From Zygnema cylindricum (taxonomy: Eukaryota; Streptophyta; Zygnematophyceae; Zygnematales; Zygnemataceae), in contig JBBHKE010001395.1 of assembly GCA_037447655.1 (NCBI GenBank), positions 762,133 to 826,132 of the forward strand: DNA of 64,000 nt. The letters are read 5' to 3'. Under the pieces are notes generated by a model that did not search any database, was not told where the DNA came from, and saw nothing but the letters and a program-made list of their open reading frames with translations. Shown here piece after piece: positions 10,314-23,460 of the stretch; position 1 is the stretch's first letter; every line of letters begins with the position of its first letter. The translations under genes and the position numbers were made by a program.

Positions 10314-11562
10314 TAGTTGAAACGTCTCCAAAGCCCGTAGTCCGTACTATTGGTCCTTTGGGAGGAATTTTGGCATGTAGTGAAACGTGTGCCGTACTTT
10401 TAGCCAGTAGGGCTCACAAGGGACTGCCTCCTTAGGACTTGATATCAGGGAAAAGGACAAAATCTGTGATATTGACGAGTATCAGACGTTGTCCTTGAAA
10501 TTGAAAAGGGAAAAAAACGACAAAATCCCTGGTTTGACCATAATAAGATTCTATCTGATAGGGCTGCCCTGGAAATATGGCTAGACGTGACCACTGACTC
10601 TAGGTACAGTTTTCTACTTTGTCGTCTAGTGGTTTCTCTCTGCGAAATTGTCGGGTTTTTATCCTTTTCCGGGGATTTCGTTGAGAGGGTTGTAAGTTTT
10701 TCCGTTGTCTGTTTTAATAAATGGAGTAAAACTTCCAACCAATCAGAAACGCCCTCAACCAGTTTATCACACGGTCGTGGGTCCTGCCGAAAACTACACA
10801 AGTGCGAACGGGCGCACGAAAAGCTTCTGCCGTCCATTAGCCAATACGATGCAGAAATTTTAACGATCGTCGGCCGTAACGTAACACCCGCAACGTAATA
10901 ACTAATTTCCCGAAAGCGAAGCGTACGGTATTTCGGGTACTCGCGACAAATATTTGTAATAATTAATGTTAAGTCCTACTAACGCGACCAATCGTACGGC
11001 TTTCGAGACATGCACGTTGCGTAGCCGAGGATTCTAGTTACAGTCGTAAGTGATGTATTCAGTTGGTGAGATCTTGGTCGTTGGATATTTCAAACTTAAA
11101 GAAAATCTACCGTTGTTCAAACCTAAATGTACTGGTTCGAACTGTGGCCAGCGGATCATTACGCGTCAGCTCTAAATAGCTCCTACTGTAAACGAGCTTG
11201 ATCGCTGATTGGACACGTCTTTTTGGACCTCAGCTATTTTACTAGTCGTGTAGATCTTCGACAGTTAGGGTATGGCCCCATGTGGCTAAGTTCGGGTTTT
11301 TTCTGTCGCTTTACTTTATAGCTTAGTGCCGTACTGCCTAAGTTGCGACCGTACAAATAAATCGCAAATTTGTAAAGTACAATTTGCGTCATTCTCTAAC
11401 TTAGGATGTACAAAGATTTGTCGTCTTTTGATTTTTCGACCCAGTGTCACGTCATCTTCAAGCTCAGTCGTTTATATGTGCTGGTTACACGTGTACAGCT
11501 TCAATCAAAGAGAGGCGTCTTCTAAAGGCATCCATGTACAGACATCTAATATCTCTACAGTA
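10314..11562. other. Intergenic, no gene recognised
   Basis: Moderate-GC DNA. Overlapping frames of about 100-130 codons on opposite strands at 10445-10898 show no recognisable motif and lack supporting context. I see no RNA gene. Confidence 0.5.
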
Positions 11563-11761
11563 CACCGTGAATCGTTATTAGCCTTATGTACGCTATATCG
11601 GCACCCCAAAATTTTGACATTGATACCTTAAATATAATAAATTACACTATTTAAGAAGGTGGACCAAAATCTGCCACGTCTCCTAGCACTATTTTAGAAT
11701 GTATGATGCTATTTTTTTCTTTACACTAATAATTTCTATACGCTAATAACGATTCAAGGTG
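11563..11761. mobile_element. MITE, CACCGTGAATCG family
   Basis: The left end is CACCGTGAATCGTTATTAGC; the right end is its near reverse complement ending AAGGTG. TA flanks both sides. The interior shares 'atctgccacgtctcc' and 'acactaataattt' with the copies near 19.4 and 24.7 kb. Confidence 0.8.
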
Positions 11762-12492
11762 TACCGTCGAATGTTATTCCAGATGGTCGTAAAAATGCCA
11801 TACTGTCAGTCGACTCATCATCCGGAAGAACCTTGTACGGAGTTTTGTACCATCCGCAGACTGTACGGCTGACCGCGGGAATATCCAATGTCCATATTCC
11901 AGCTGTCACCAGGGTTTTACAACGCCTTCCAAATGACTCCAGCAATTAGGGTTTAGTTTTATTTTTTGGCTTTGTCCTTTTCGACAAATCTTTCACCAAC
12001 GATAAATTCGCGCGGAAATAACATTTTTCTTTACCATCTACGTCAGTTGTGGTTCAAAAGTGCGAAAGCAATCATTAAGACACGTTATATGTAATTACCA
12101 ACACTATATACGACACATAATATTTCCTAATATTTCGCAGCTAGGTTAACAGTTGTACTTTCACAACAAGAAGTGTACTTTTTGTGTTTCGTGCATTAAC
12201 AGGCTGACTCCTCAAATGAGGGCAAATGTTGCCGGTCATGTATTTTGTCGGATTCGCCATTGTACTTACCTAGACCTTACCAGTCGGCTGTACTTTTGTC
12301 ACTTTTCCTATTTTGTCTCATTACATGCACACGTAAATTGTCGCCGGTATTAAATTGATGGTCGCCGCTCGTCAGATTTAAGCTCTTCCTTTCGAGCTAA
12401 GGTCTATTCGGGAGTTCGAGCCCCTTTTTTTTCCTAAACCCTAAAAAAGTTCGACGAATACCTACCGGCACAGAATAGAAGCCATGGCTCTA
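11762..12492. other. Downstream flank of the RBP45/47-like gene
   Basis: Non-coding sequence beyond the proposed stop of the minus-strand gene; the part next to 12493 should be its 3' untranslated region. I could not identify a definite poly(A) signal. Confidence 0.5.
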
Positions 12493-15023
12493 TTATTCAC
12501 ACGTGCGAAAGAGGTGGCAATTCTCTTGACGCTGGCTGCTCTGTCGGCAGAAGTGTTGGGGAAGGATGGTACGTCTCTCTCTCTCTCTCTCTNNNNNNNN
12601 NNAGAGAGAGAAAGGGAGGGAGAGAACGAGCGGGAGAGAGGGAGAGAGGGGGAGAGAGGGAGAGAGGGCGAGCAAGAGAGGGAGGGAAAGAGAGAGAGTG
12701 AGAGGGAGAGAGAGAGGGAGAGAGGGAGAGAGGGAGAGGGAGTGAGAAAAAGAAAGAAAACGAGAGAGAGAACGGAGACAGAAAGACTCACCGGTTGTTG
12801 GTATCCTCCATAATATCCTCCATAGTTGTAAGCGTTGGGGTCTTGAGTATACCCATATTGGTCATATCCAGTACCATAACCATAATATCCTTGTTGCTGT
12901 TGTTGGTTCCATGCATTGGGATCCTGAGGAGCTTGACCCCACCCTCCTCCTCCTCCTCCTCCTCCTCCCCCTCCCTGAGAATGTCTCTGCCAGGGAACGC
13001 CCCAAAATCCCAAGATTAGGAAATCACGAAAATCTCAAAAACCCTAAAATCCTAAAATCCCAAAAACATAAAATTCCAAAATCACAAAATCACAAAATCC
13101 CAATATCACAAAATCACAAAATCCCAAAATCCCAAAATCACAAAATCACAATACTTCCAAGGTTAGGAGATCATGAAAAACTTAAAACGCTAAAATCCCA
13201 AAATGACAAAATTGCAAAATCATAAAATTCCAACATTAGGAAATCACAAAAATATCAAAACACTAAAATTCCCAAATGTCAAAATGCCAAAATACAAAAT
13301 TCTGAGAGTAGGAAATTACGAAATCCCAAAATTAAAATTGCAACTACCTCAGACATAAAAAAACTTAACGAAGACAGTTTTTTTCCCCCCGAAATTCTCA
13401 GTATCTCAAAATCCTAAAATCTCAACATCTTGAGGTCCAAAAATGCAAAATCTCAAAATTAGAAAATCATAAAAAATCCAGGAATTTCAAAATCCCAACG
13501 TCCCAAGAATAGGAGAAAAATAGAATCAGAAAGCCTCACAGTTTTAATATCTTGGCCGGAACAGAAATCTTAAAACCCAGAATTCCGAGATCAGTAAAAG
13601 AAACGAATCCTAAAGTATTAAAATTCCACGATAAAAAAAACAAAAATATCTTTATACCCCAATATCCCAATATCGGGGAAAAAAAAGAAAATAGAGACAC
13701 CCAAAACTTTCTAAAAAGACAAAATACCAGGACTAGGGAAACAAACAACAGACATTCAGAGAATAAGACTAAAATACAATCTCACTGAATGTAGTATAAA
13801 AAGGTACACCTAAAAATACAATTTTAAAAATACGTTGTACAAAAAATACGATTTTTCGCACCGTAAATCGCTATATATGCGTTAAAAAAATATCAGTACA
13901 CGTACAGATTTAAAAATAATAACTCTTTTATTTCCGGAGCAAATGCTGTGGACGATTGTGAACCACACGTTAAGAAAAAAACCATAAGTATTATTAACAT
14001 CATTTTGTGTTCAGAGGACAAAAAAAAAAAAGAATTTAGTGTTATTAATGCTAATATTGGTTCAGTGTAGTTGAGAGCTCCTCACAGTCCACTGGGGTGA
14101 TCTAATGGAAAATTCGGTGTCTTTTATATTCGGAATTTAAATATAAAATGTATTTGTTGCATGAGTAACTGTACTTAAAAGTACTCCAATAGAGCTTCCA
14201 CAAAATGTCTTTCCAAGTTTGACCAAAATAACCTAGACTTTCCTAATTTCCAACTTTTCGCCATACTTTTAAAAAGTACGAACATCAAATATTTAACTTT
14301 CCATATTTTACAACACCCATACTTTATTTTGTTATTCGTAATCTTCAATAACGGATTCGACGCCACAAAACAGAAGCAATACTGTTCGGTTTTACGAAAA
14401 AGAAAACAGGAGATAGGGCATGTACAGATGTACATTGATGCTTAAACAAGCTTTTTAGTCAACACATAAAATCACGCGGATAAAAAAAAATGAGAAGAAT
14501 GGGAGAAAACAGGGAGAAGCAAAAATCACATTCTGAACTTGTTGTTTAGCCGCGGGATTTCGTCCCCAAGAGAGTCGAACTGCCTGTTGCCCAATAACGG
14601 TTCCATGTAACCTCCGTAAAGCCTCCTCAGCATGTGGCCTGTCCCTCTCAGAACAAAGAAAAAAAACAGTAACAATTAAAGCACACGTGGACCACGAGAA
14701 GTTAACAAATAAAATACATATAATTTTGAAGGATCTGAGAGAGATTTGGTTTCAGCTAAGAGTCATACAGGAAAGAAAAAGGCTCAAATGGCCATAAATT
14801 CCTGTAAAAAGTATGGGTTTTGAAAAAGCATGATAATAAGCGCATTATCTGGTTGTTTACCTCCAATAAGAGAGGCTTAAAAAAAAGGGTGACGGGGAAA
14901 GAAAAGAATTAGGTGCAGTAATAACTTGGTGAGAGTGTGACGAGTAGGCAGAATGGAGACCAAACTATCATTGAAAGGAAGAGGGACAGAGATTCGGGGA
15001 CGGAGTGGGGGAGAAAAAAAGAA

Positions 15024-15088
<65 letters not shown>

Positions 15089-18000
15089 GAGAGAGAGAAA
15101 GAGAGAAAGAGAGAGAGAGAGGGAGAGAGGGTTTCAACAAAGAAACAATAGGGAAAACCACTAAAATAGACAAAAAGAAACTGTACCTGTGCACGAATTG
15201 CACGAATCCACATCCCTTTCCATACGGAATTTTTACGTAAACCAATTCTCCATAAGGGGAAAATGCTTGTCTCAGCTCATCATCAGAAACCGTAGGATCC
15301 AAACCCCCTACAAAAATCTGAGGGATGGAGGGAGGAAGAGACAAAAAATGAATGCCACCAAAAAGCAGTTTTCTTCACCACGTAAGCTTTAAAAAAGAAA
15401 AGAGTAAAAAAAAACTACAATTTATACCCGGTTAAGACCGCCAAACTAAACTCTTTATCCACATAGATGTACCAAACAAAAAAATGGTCATAAAAAATTG
15501 CCATTTCTATATTATAGGTTTTTAACGGGTTTCCATGTCTTCCCAAAAAATAACTTCCCACAATCGATTTCACATTTTGCATAATCATTCAATTGGTTAT
15601 CTCAGTATTACAATCGAATGGGCAAAAGATTTAGGTGTTTATTCGAATATTTAATCGGAATTTTGAAACTTATGCACTATAATAAACAATTTGACAAAAA
15701 AAAAAATTGTCTAATGGTTAGAGCGTTGTATGTTTTTTTCTGCATGATTTTTGAAAAACCAACAAAAATCCTTTAAAAAAAAAAAAAACGTACAAGAGCT
15801 GGCAAATCGTGAAAATAAAAAATAATAATAATAAATTGAAACGCTGGGAAAATAAAAAGGTTTCAGAACAGTGCTTTCAAAAAAGTAGGAAGTGTTTCAA
15901 CACTCAATACATAAACAAACGATGATATTGAAAAAAAAATAACATAAATGATAACAACAATAAAATAACAACAAGAAAAAACACTGGAACGAGAATAACA
16001 TAAATTATAATAATAAGGAAAAAAAAATGCTTACCGTAGTGTTTGAGGGGTCATTATCAGTGGTAAATGCTTGTGGACCATATCCAGGCTGAGCAGCAGG
16101 GGGAACCGGAGCTGTAAAAGAAAATAATACCCATTTAATAGCCATTTAATACTCATTCAGTACCCATTTAGTACCCATTCAATACCGATTAGATAAAGGT
16201 TTATTGCTGTCAAACGGCAGAAAGAACAATTAACAACGCAAAACAAAAAACAATCACCTGTTTCATTATGGTTTAATGGTGCTCAAATCAAGGTGACAAA
16301 GCTTTAGCCAAAACAGTAAAAAGTTATCATAACCGATAACAACAGGATCATACACATATACACATACACACACACATATTATTAGACAGACTTTACAGTT
16401 TCAAAAAGTTCGGATCTCCGATTACCCTTCACCTAAAAAAAGCGACTATATATTTTAGTTTAAAAATTGAATTGAGGTTATTGTTGTACAAAAATGAGAC
16501 AGTCAAATGATGTATAAAGGTCATTTGGAAATCTATTCGATTTGTCCACGTGGACAAATAACATTATGACACTTACAACTAAAATACTATCTATTTTCCT
16601 AATTTGATACAAGATATGCAAAAATATTTGATTCTCTAAGATCAGGCCATCAAATAGATGATGGGTTTCGGGTAAAAGTTAAATTCAATAGGTTTTTTCT
16701 CCAAGAATCATTCAGTAGGCAATATTGTTAATGCTAGTAGAATTTAGCCAAAAATATGTCTATACATTATCTATAGTAATCAGTAATAATAGTTCAAAGT
16801 TAAAACATCCCATCATTCAATTCATCCAGCAAAAAAAGACATCAAGCAAAAAAAACATCTGACAAAAAACAAAACTATGAGCTCCAATTCCCAAAATCGA
16901 GTACTTTTTTACGTATTCTCAAATCAAACAGATAGTCAAAGTTCCTATAGAATTAGTACTGGTACAAATCGTACAGTTTTGGAGTAAACGTAAGTACAGT
17001 TACTCACAAAACTGTAAAATTTACCCTCGACATGAGGGTAAATTTCTCGTGTAATTACCCTATCATTCTAGAAACTGAAACAGGAATAAATAAACAGAAA
17101 CATAGACACTGTAAATTTCAAGGAATTAAGAAGAGCAAACCTGTGGGTGTTTTTTTTGGTGTAGCCACACTAATTCTCATTTGACGATTCGAACAATATT
17201 CTCCATTCATCTCCTTGAGGGCACGATCTCTCTCCTCCTCTAATCCAAACCGGACGAAGCCGTATCCCTTCGACCTCCCTGTGACAGTGTCTGTCACAAC
17301 CTGAAACCATTGCCATACATGACAAAAGGAATTGAGAAAAAGAATAACGACTTCACTTAAGAGAAGAGGAAAGGAGGGGAGAGGAGGGGAGAGGGAAAGA
17401 GAGGAGAAGGGAGGGACGGGACACTCCTGGTGACAGTATGTCACGACCGGAAACCATTGCCACACATGACTAAGGAATTGCATGAATATGAGGGAGAAAA
17501 AACAATAACCACTCCACTTAAGAGAAGGGGAAAGGAGGGGAGAGGAGGAGGGGAGAGGAGGAGGGGAGAGGAGCAGGGGAGAGGAGAGGAGAGGAGGAAA
17601 GAGAGAATAGAAGAGAAGCGGAAAGAGTGAGGATTTCCACACTTGACTTAGTCGCAAGAATATGTGGGAGAAATAAAATAACCACTGTTAGAGAGAGAGA
17701 GGGGGAGAGAGAGAGAGAGGGGGAGAGAGAGAGAGAGAGTGGGGAGAGAGAGAGGGAGAGAGAGAGAAGAAGAGGGAAAGAGAAGAAAGAGAGAAAGAGA
17801 GAGAGAGAGAGAGAAAACGAGACCAGTCATCCCAATCTTTGCCCAAGCCTCTGAATCGGGACTTCAATTATGAAATCTCCATAATACTTAAGGAAATCAA
17901 AACCAGCAAAAAATAAAATCCTGTGATTTCCTACCTTAAGCCAGACTCATCTCCCGTAAGAACTCTAAAATTCGGAAAAAGTAAAAACGATAATTCATAT

Positions 18001-21000
18001 TTACAACAAAATTTAGATAAAACACATAGCTGGAAGAGCCTCAAACCTAATCTAATCTTTATGATCCTAATCCAATTCATTCCTTTCAAGGCTAATCTTA
18101 AAGTTGGGCCTCTACAGAAATGTTTTTTTTTTAATTGAAAAAGTAAATACATGTAATTAGTAACCATCGTATTAACAGTCAATATTATGGTTTCATGAAC
18201 ACTTAGCACAGCTTTTCTCCTTCTTATAATCCTTATTACCCATCATACATAATCCATCGAAATTCTGCAAAATCTTTGGAGCATTAATACTTTTTATTTT
18301 TTTTGGGTGATGGCTTTGCACCTAAATCTGGGATAGTTTAAAAACACCACTGAAAAACAATTTTATATTTTTTCTTCAAGAAGAACTGTGAAACTCATAG
18401 ATGATAGAAAAATTACCTTAGCACCTCGTACTGAAGTATACCGAAGTCGAAAAGTTTCAGTCAAGACATAGTCGTTCACGTCATTTGCCAAATCTCCAAC
18501 AAAAACAGAGAATTCCGGACCAGGTTCTGGCCTGTAAACCGCATTTTTACCCCGATAAAAACAGCATCAACATAACTATCTCCACTACCCTTCACCATCA
18601 TTGATGTGATCCACACTAATTCCGTTTGTCCCTCTCCTAAAAATCGGCACATTGAAGTACCTCGCCTCAACAATTGGGCAAATGTATGGTCTAGTCGAAA
18701 TGGCTGGCTGGTATTGACAAAAGTAAAAAATTTCACCCCAAAAAAACTTAAAATTGTCACATTTATGACAGCAGTTTTTGTTGTCCAGATCGATTAAAGG
18801 AATGAAGTGAGTTGTCAAAAGTGGGTTCACACAAAGAGCTTCTGCCTCTGTTCTATGAAAATTGCCGGGAGGCAACCTGGCAAAAGTGTGGTCAATTTTT
18901 GAATTTTTTGTTCGACTTATATGGTTTTGCAGAAAGCCGTGCGTCTGTTTTTGGTATGGATGTACTTTTCGCCTGCCCAAAACTGAAGGGCAACTAAAAT
19001 TTTGCATGACAAGACATGACACACCAAAACAGTGTCAAAAACCTAACTCTGCACCATCGATTTCAAAAAAGACAAAAAAGGAACGCCATTTTTTTTATCT
19101 TTGCGTAATAAAATTGAATCATATTCCGTCGAAACAGATAATTTTGAATCGCAGAAACTCCTCATCATTTTGCCAAGGGCGAGCAAAGAAATTGAGAAAA
19201 AAATATTCACATTTTAATTCGATGTTCTTGGTCAAGTAATATTTCTAATTGAACACCAGAGGAATGCCACTTGAGAAAACTATAAGTTCATCTTTCCTCA
19301 CCAATACCAAAAAAAGCGATTCTGAATAAACTCTAGATGAAATCCACCGAGGAAAGGCACTGCCCATCACTATGTGTTAACACCAGTAATTCAGTGGCAG
19401 CTTTTTCTGACGGGAAATGACAAGATAATGTTATCAACACTATTTTAGGGAGTGGACTATGAGTCATCACGTCTCCCAACACACTAAATCAATATTATAC
19501 GTTCTTAATTTCGGATAATCCCTTTACACTATTAGTTACGGGGTAGTGTAAAAATGTCACCCATACCAAAAGAAGTCCTACACTAAACTAATATCATACA
19601 TTCTAATTCTGCATTTACACTAATAATTCCTTTACATTTATAACGATGGGCAGTGTACAGCATTACCTTTTCTCACCAATACCAAGAGCCGTTCCTAATA
19701 ATCTCTAGAAGAAAGCCACTTAAGGAAAACTACAAATTCACCTTTTCTCACCAATGCCGAAAGAAGCCCAATTCATCCGAAACGTCTGTGGCTCAGCTTG
19801 TGGCATTGGCTGTCCGTTAAAAGTTTGAAGTAAACGTTCCGCCGCTGCCCGAGAAACTAATTCCACAAAGCCGTAACCTTCTGATTGGCCAGTCGCTTTG
19901 CTTCTGATAACTTTCACTGATTGTACCTGCATTTTGACAATCCCAAAAACAGTAAACAAGTTATTAGATCAGTATTCAAACAGTCGCAAGTATTTAAATC
20001 AGTAGCAAGTCATTAGATCAGTATGAAATCAGTAGCAAGTTACTGAATCAAAAACGTGAAAGGCTTGCTGAGCCATGCGATTGAAACGAAACAAAAAAAG
20101 AAACAAAAACAAACTTAGATGATATGTGGTTACTACTACTAGTTTTTTATTTTAACTTTTCTTGCTCCAAACCCAATCGATAAAAAAACTGTGGACCACA
20201 CAACAGTGATGGACAGTCTTTTGACCAGAAAGTGAAACATTCATTTGCTATCGCCTCGTCATTACCAGTTATGCATTATGCCATTTACATAACTCAACAG
20301 CATGTTGTAGAATTCTGCAAAGTTTTCATAACAAACTCAGGAAGAGCAGAAAAAGACCCGGAGAGACACCATATTTCTCCAAATGCAAAAGACAAGGATT
20401 CTCCAAAACACAACAGACAAAGTTTCCTCAAAGCACAAGAGAAAAAGTTTACATAAATTTTGGAATCAGAAAGAGCAAACAAGACCCGACATAAGCCGGT
20501 GAAACCCCACATTCCTCAAAATACAAAAACAAAGTCTCCTCAAAACCAAAGGAACAGCTTTTTCATAAATTGTGAACTCAGGGCAAAAGGCAAGATCCCG
20601 TATCCTCCGAACAGCTTTTCAACAATCGGATATCAAAAGGATAAAAGACAGCAATACATGACAGCGAATAATTAAGCAAAAGAGACAGCCACAAATAACA
20701 AGTAATAAAGATTTATTTACATAAATGAATCAAAATAACAGCATACACGAATGACTAATAACAATAAGTTACAAAAATGAATAATAGCGATTGATTACAT
20801 AAATTTACTGTAACTCATGTAGCTAGAAACTAAGTTTGCTTACTCGCCTTTTCTAAGGGAAAATGAACTCATAATTTTTGGATTATGAGTTCATTGTTAA
20901 CTGAAACTCATTTAGGTGTTTACCGATTGAAACAATATAGGCTCAGCAACATTATCGACCAAGTTAACTTGTGAACAAAATTCACACTGAAAAACGAATG

Positions 21001-21994
21001 ATGTTTGATCAGTGAACCATACATATGCATGTACCCCTAATACTCTCACACGACCACAACAAACATACATGGTTTGTGATACGATTAATGGTCAAAAAAC
21101 AAACATAAATACATCACCTCTACCACTACAAAAACAAACGTCCACGATCACCTTCAAGTAACCATTGTTGTACATTATCATTATGCTTTTAAGGTAATAA
21201 GAGACCAAGACCAGAAAGATCATAAAAATGGCAAATGACAAAATAAATGACAAATGAAAGTAAACCATGAATCGTTATTAGAGTAAAAATAACCTTGGTG
21301 CGGGGTTTATATAGTTATTGATTTTAACTCAGTTCCAAATGACGTGGCTGATTTTGAACCATAAAAAGGGTTAGCCTTAAGAAAAAAAAAATAGTGGTGT
21401 TGTCAACGCTATTTTACGGTAAGAGGGCAAAAGGCTAATAACGATTCACAGTGTAGTAAAAACAAACTTTTCAGTTGATGAAAAGAGGGAAATCACGACT
21501 TCAATCATTATAAGTACGTAAATCTCCAAAAGTATGGGAATCTACATTTTCAAAAAGATCAACAACTCTGAATTTCTCAAACAACATTCTGAAATACGAA
21601 AGCTTTTTACAGTATCAGACATATAACAAAATCAAAAAGACCATATTTTTCAATTTAGATAGTGAACCTTTTGATCTTCAATTTTCCATCATCAATATTC
21701 AAAGAATAAAACATAACAGGAAAGTGTTTTTGACCACCAAAACTCTTTAACTCTTTATTTAAATCTCACGTTTCCAGAAATTCCGTTTCCCAACCTTCTA
21801 CCGAAAAACAATTGACGTGAAAATTAATGCTAAATTCAAAAAGTTGCATAACAAATGGAGACGCTTAGCTCTAAAATAATTCCAAGTCTCAAAAACAAAT
21901 TTCCCATGTCAAAATGAGCAATATCCAAAGATAAATGCAGTTATAAAAAATGAAATTTTGATTCTCCGATAAATATATAATATATAATTAGTAT

Positions 21995-22032
<38 letters not shown>

Positions 22033-22527
22033 AAACCGTGCGTTTACTCAAAAAACGCGAACACTCGTTCTTCAGATTTCCATATCCAATTGTACAATCT
22101 TCAAAGTTTCAATGCTGAGAGGAAAAACAGTACAAAAAAGTATAAAGCATTAACTTTGTTTGACAATTTGAAGGAAATTTTTTTTCAATATTTCCAGTTT
22201 TATACTGCCTTTCGATAACCTCTATTTAACATCAATACTTTTTTTAATCGTGTTCAGTTCAATTATATAAATTTGTTGATTAAAGAAAAATGAAAAGCAT
22301 ATGGAGGACAACGATAACAAAAGGAGAGAGGGGGGAGAGTGAAAGAAAGAGAGAGTGAGAGAGTGAGAGAGGGAGAGAAGAAGAGAGAGAGAGGGGAAAA
22401 GAGGGAGAGAGAAAGGAGAGAGATATAAAGAAGAAAGAGAGAGGGAGAGCGAAAAGGGTGTGAGAGAGAGATAAACAGAGTGACGGAGAGGAAGGGGGAG
22501 AGAGAGAGAAAGAGTGTGCGCGTGTGG

Positions 22528-22597
<70 letters not shown>

Positions 22598-22615
22598 GAG
22601 AGAGAGAGAGAGAGG

Positions 22616-22678
<63 letters not shown>

Positions 22679-22875
22679 GGACAGATATTGAACGAGTAAG
22701 AATAAAAGAGAGAGTAAGCGAGAAAAGAAAAGAGAGAATGAGAGAGAGAGAGGGATAGAGAGTGAGAGGGAAGGGAGAGAGAGAAAAAGGCAGAGACATA
22801 GAAAGAGAGAGACACAAGACAGAAAGAGCAAGAGATATACATACATATATACATATACATGTAGGGAGATAGAGA

Positions 22876-22923
<48 letters not shown>

Positions 22924-23147
22924 GTTCCAATGCCTACCTCTCCAGTATGTGCAAAACAACTCCACATGTAATTTTCGTCCATCCAAAAAAGCAGATCTCC
23001 AACCCAAAGTGTTTTCAACTCATCCTGCCCTCCTGGACCAGGCTGACCGTACTGTTGTCCGTACTGTTGACCGTACTGCTGACCGTACTGTTGCGCTGCC
23101 CAAGCCCCATCCTGAGGACTCTGTTGCTGTGGCTGAGAAGCCTGCAT
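12493..23147 (-). CDS. RBP45/RBP47: RBP45/RBP47-type RNA-binding protein, three RRMs
   Basis: The family binds poly(A)/U-rich RNA in the nucleus and in stress granules. Nine exons fit GT/AG borders and keep one frame: 22938-23147, 19742-19926, 18417-18531, 17141-17300, 16035-16111, 15187-15317, 14539-14644, 12792-12974 and 12493-12540, giving 404 codons plus stop. The start at 23147 (MQASQPQQQ) is preferred over an in-frame ATG at 23228 because the extra residues are lysine-rich and unlike the family. A Q/G/Y-rich N-terminus contains four QQYG repeats. RRM1 has LWVGDL (47-52) and GYGFVEL (87-93); RRM2 has VFVGDL (141-146) and KGYGFVRF; RRM3 has IFVGGL (250-255) and GCGFVQF (284-290). A polyglycine run then leads into a Q/Y/G-rich tail. 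The last 15-codon exon and the exon 7/8 borders (alternative acceptor and donor in frame) are the least certain. Introns carry CT/GA microsatellites and MITEs. Confidence 0.9.
12593..12602. other. Assembly gap (10 N)
   Basis: Ten N bases lie in the last intron of the RBP gene. The left side is (CT)n and the right side is (AG)n on the same strand, so the microsatellite changes strand across the gap. Confidence 0.99.
12603..12782. repeat. GA-rich microsatellite in RBP intron 8
   Basis: A degenerate (GA)n/(GGGAGA)n tract lies directly downstream of the exon 8 donor in the sense direction, where it reads as a CT-rich tract. The arginine/glutamate or serine/leucine frames through it are artefacts. 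Confidence 0.95.
13015..13520. repeat. CAAAATC minisatellite in RBP intron 7
   Basis: Dozens of 8-10 bp units of the type CAAAATCC or CACAAAATC are arrayed with interspersed 'aggaaatcac' elements. The array occupies the part of intron 7 next to exon 8. It decays toward 13.8 kb. Confidence 0.9.
15018..15132. repeat. GA microsatellite in RBP intron 6
   Basis: A (GA)n tract interrupted by AAAG, beginning about 55 bp into intron 6. In the transcript it reads as a CT tract just after the donor. Confidence 0.95.
17281..17830 (-). repeat. Tandem copies of the exon 4 acceptor region plus GA tracts
   Basis: Exon 4 begins at 17300. The segment covering its first bases and the intron end (about 17281-17390, including 'aaaccattgcca.acatgac') recurs at about 17428-17545 with substitutions. 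A third, shorter copy lies near 17640-17695 ('gcaagaatatg..ggagaaat..aataaccact'). Each copy is followed by a GA-rich tract ('aagagaaggggaaaggagggg'). The extra copies lie inside intron 3 and lack an intact reading frame. Confidence 0.75.
19358..19655. mobile_element. MITE, CACCG-related, in RBP intron 2
   Basis: Ends are CACTGCCCATCACTATG and its diverged reverse complement ATAACGATGGGCAGTG, followed by TA. The interior shares blocks with the copies at 11563 and 24.7 kb. A second internal end-like sequence near 19540 suggests a composite of two copies. Confidence 0.65.
21263..21453. mobile_element. MITE, CACCG family, in RBP intron 1
   Basis: The left end AACCATGAATCGTTATTAG and right end CTAATAACGATTCACAGTG are inverted repeats, and TA flanks both sides. 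No coding capacity. Confidence 0.75.
21983..22028. repeat. TA microsatellite in RBP intron 1
   Basis: A (TA)n tract within intron 1, with slightly degenerate edges. Confidence 0.9.
22320..22926. repeat. Long GA/CT microsatellite at the start of RBP intron 1
   Basis: About 600 bp of degenerate (GA)n, with nearly pure runs at 22533-22592 and 22619-22669, and an ATACATACATAT interruption at 22835-22861. It starts about 12 bp after the exon 1 donor in the sense direction. The large serine/leucine frames on the minus strand come from this tract; only their exon 1 part is real protein. Confidence 0.95.
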
Positions 23148-23296
23148 TTCTGATAAACCTTTCTTTTCCCTGTCCCTTTCTATTTTATTTTTTTTAATAT
23201 TTTTTGAGGATAAAGACTGTGACGTCACCTCTCAGAGTTCTCAGGTCCTTATTCTCTCCAACCCTAAAAATAACTGTCACGTCACACTTTCCGAGA

Positions 23297-23300
23297 GGGG

Positions 23301-23354
<54 letters not shown>
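23297..23354. repeat. GA/CT tract upstream of the RBP start codon
   Basis: A (GA)n run 150-207 bp upstream of the proposed ATG; in the transcript sense it is (CT)n and may lie in the 5' leader or core promoter. CT tracts are common near plant transcription starts; a regulatory role here is inference. Confidence 0.85.
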
Positions 23355-23356
<2 letters not shown>

Positions 23357-23450
23357 TTTCGATTTGTTTGTAAAAAGCTTCCTCGGGTGGAAGGGAAAGA
23401 AGGAAAGAAACAAAAATCCCGGTGGAAAAAAGAAAGGACTAGAAAATCGT

Positions 23451-23460
23451 TTTAGGGTTT
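23451..23460 (-). promoter_or_regulatory. Telo-box upstream of the RBP gene
   Basis: On the gene's strand this reads AAACCCTAAA, the plant telo-box found near promoters of translation and RNA-related genes. It lies about 300 bp upstream of the ATG. A second AACCCTAAA, in the other orientation, is at 23260-23268. The functional role is inference from the motif. Confidence 0.45.

Noticed and set aside
12484-12590. Plus-strand frame with a signal-peptide-like start (MALLFTRAKEVAILLTL)
   Set aside because: It lies antisense to the last RBP exon and runs into a CT microsatellite and the gap; no downstream coding partner was found.
22222-23228. Large serine/leucine-rich frames on the minus strand and arginine/glutamate-rich frames on the plus strand
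   Set aside because: They are translations of GA/CT microsatellites. Only the exon 1 part (22938-23147) has family support.
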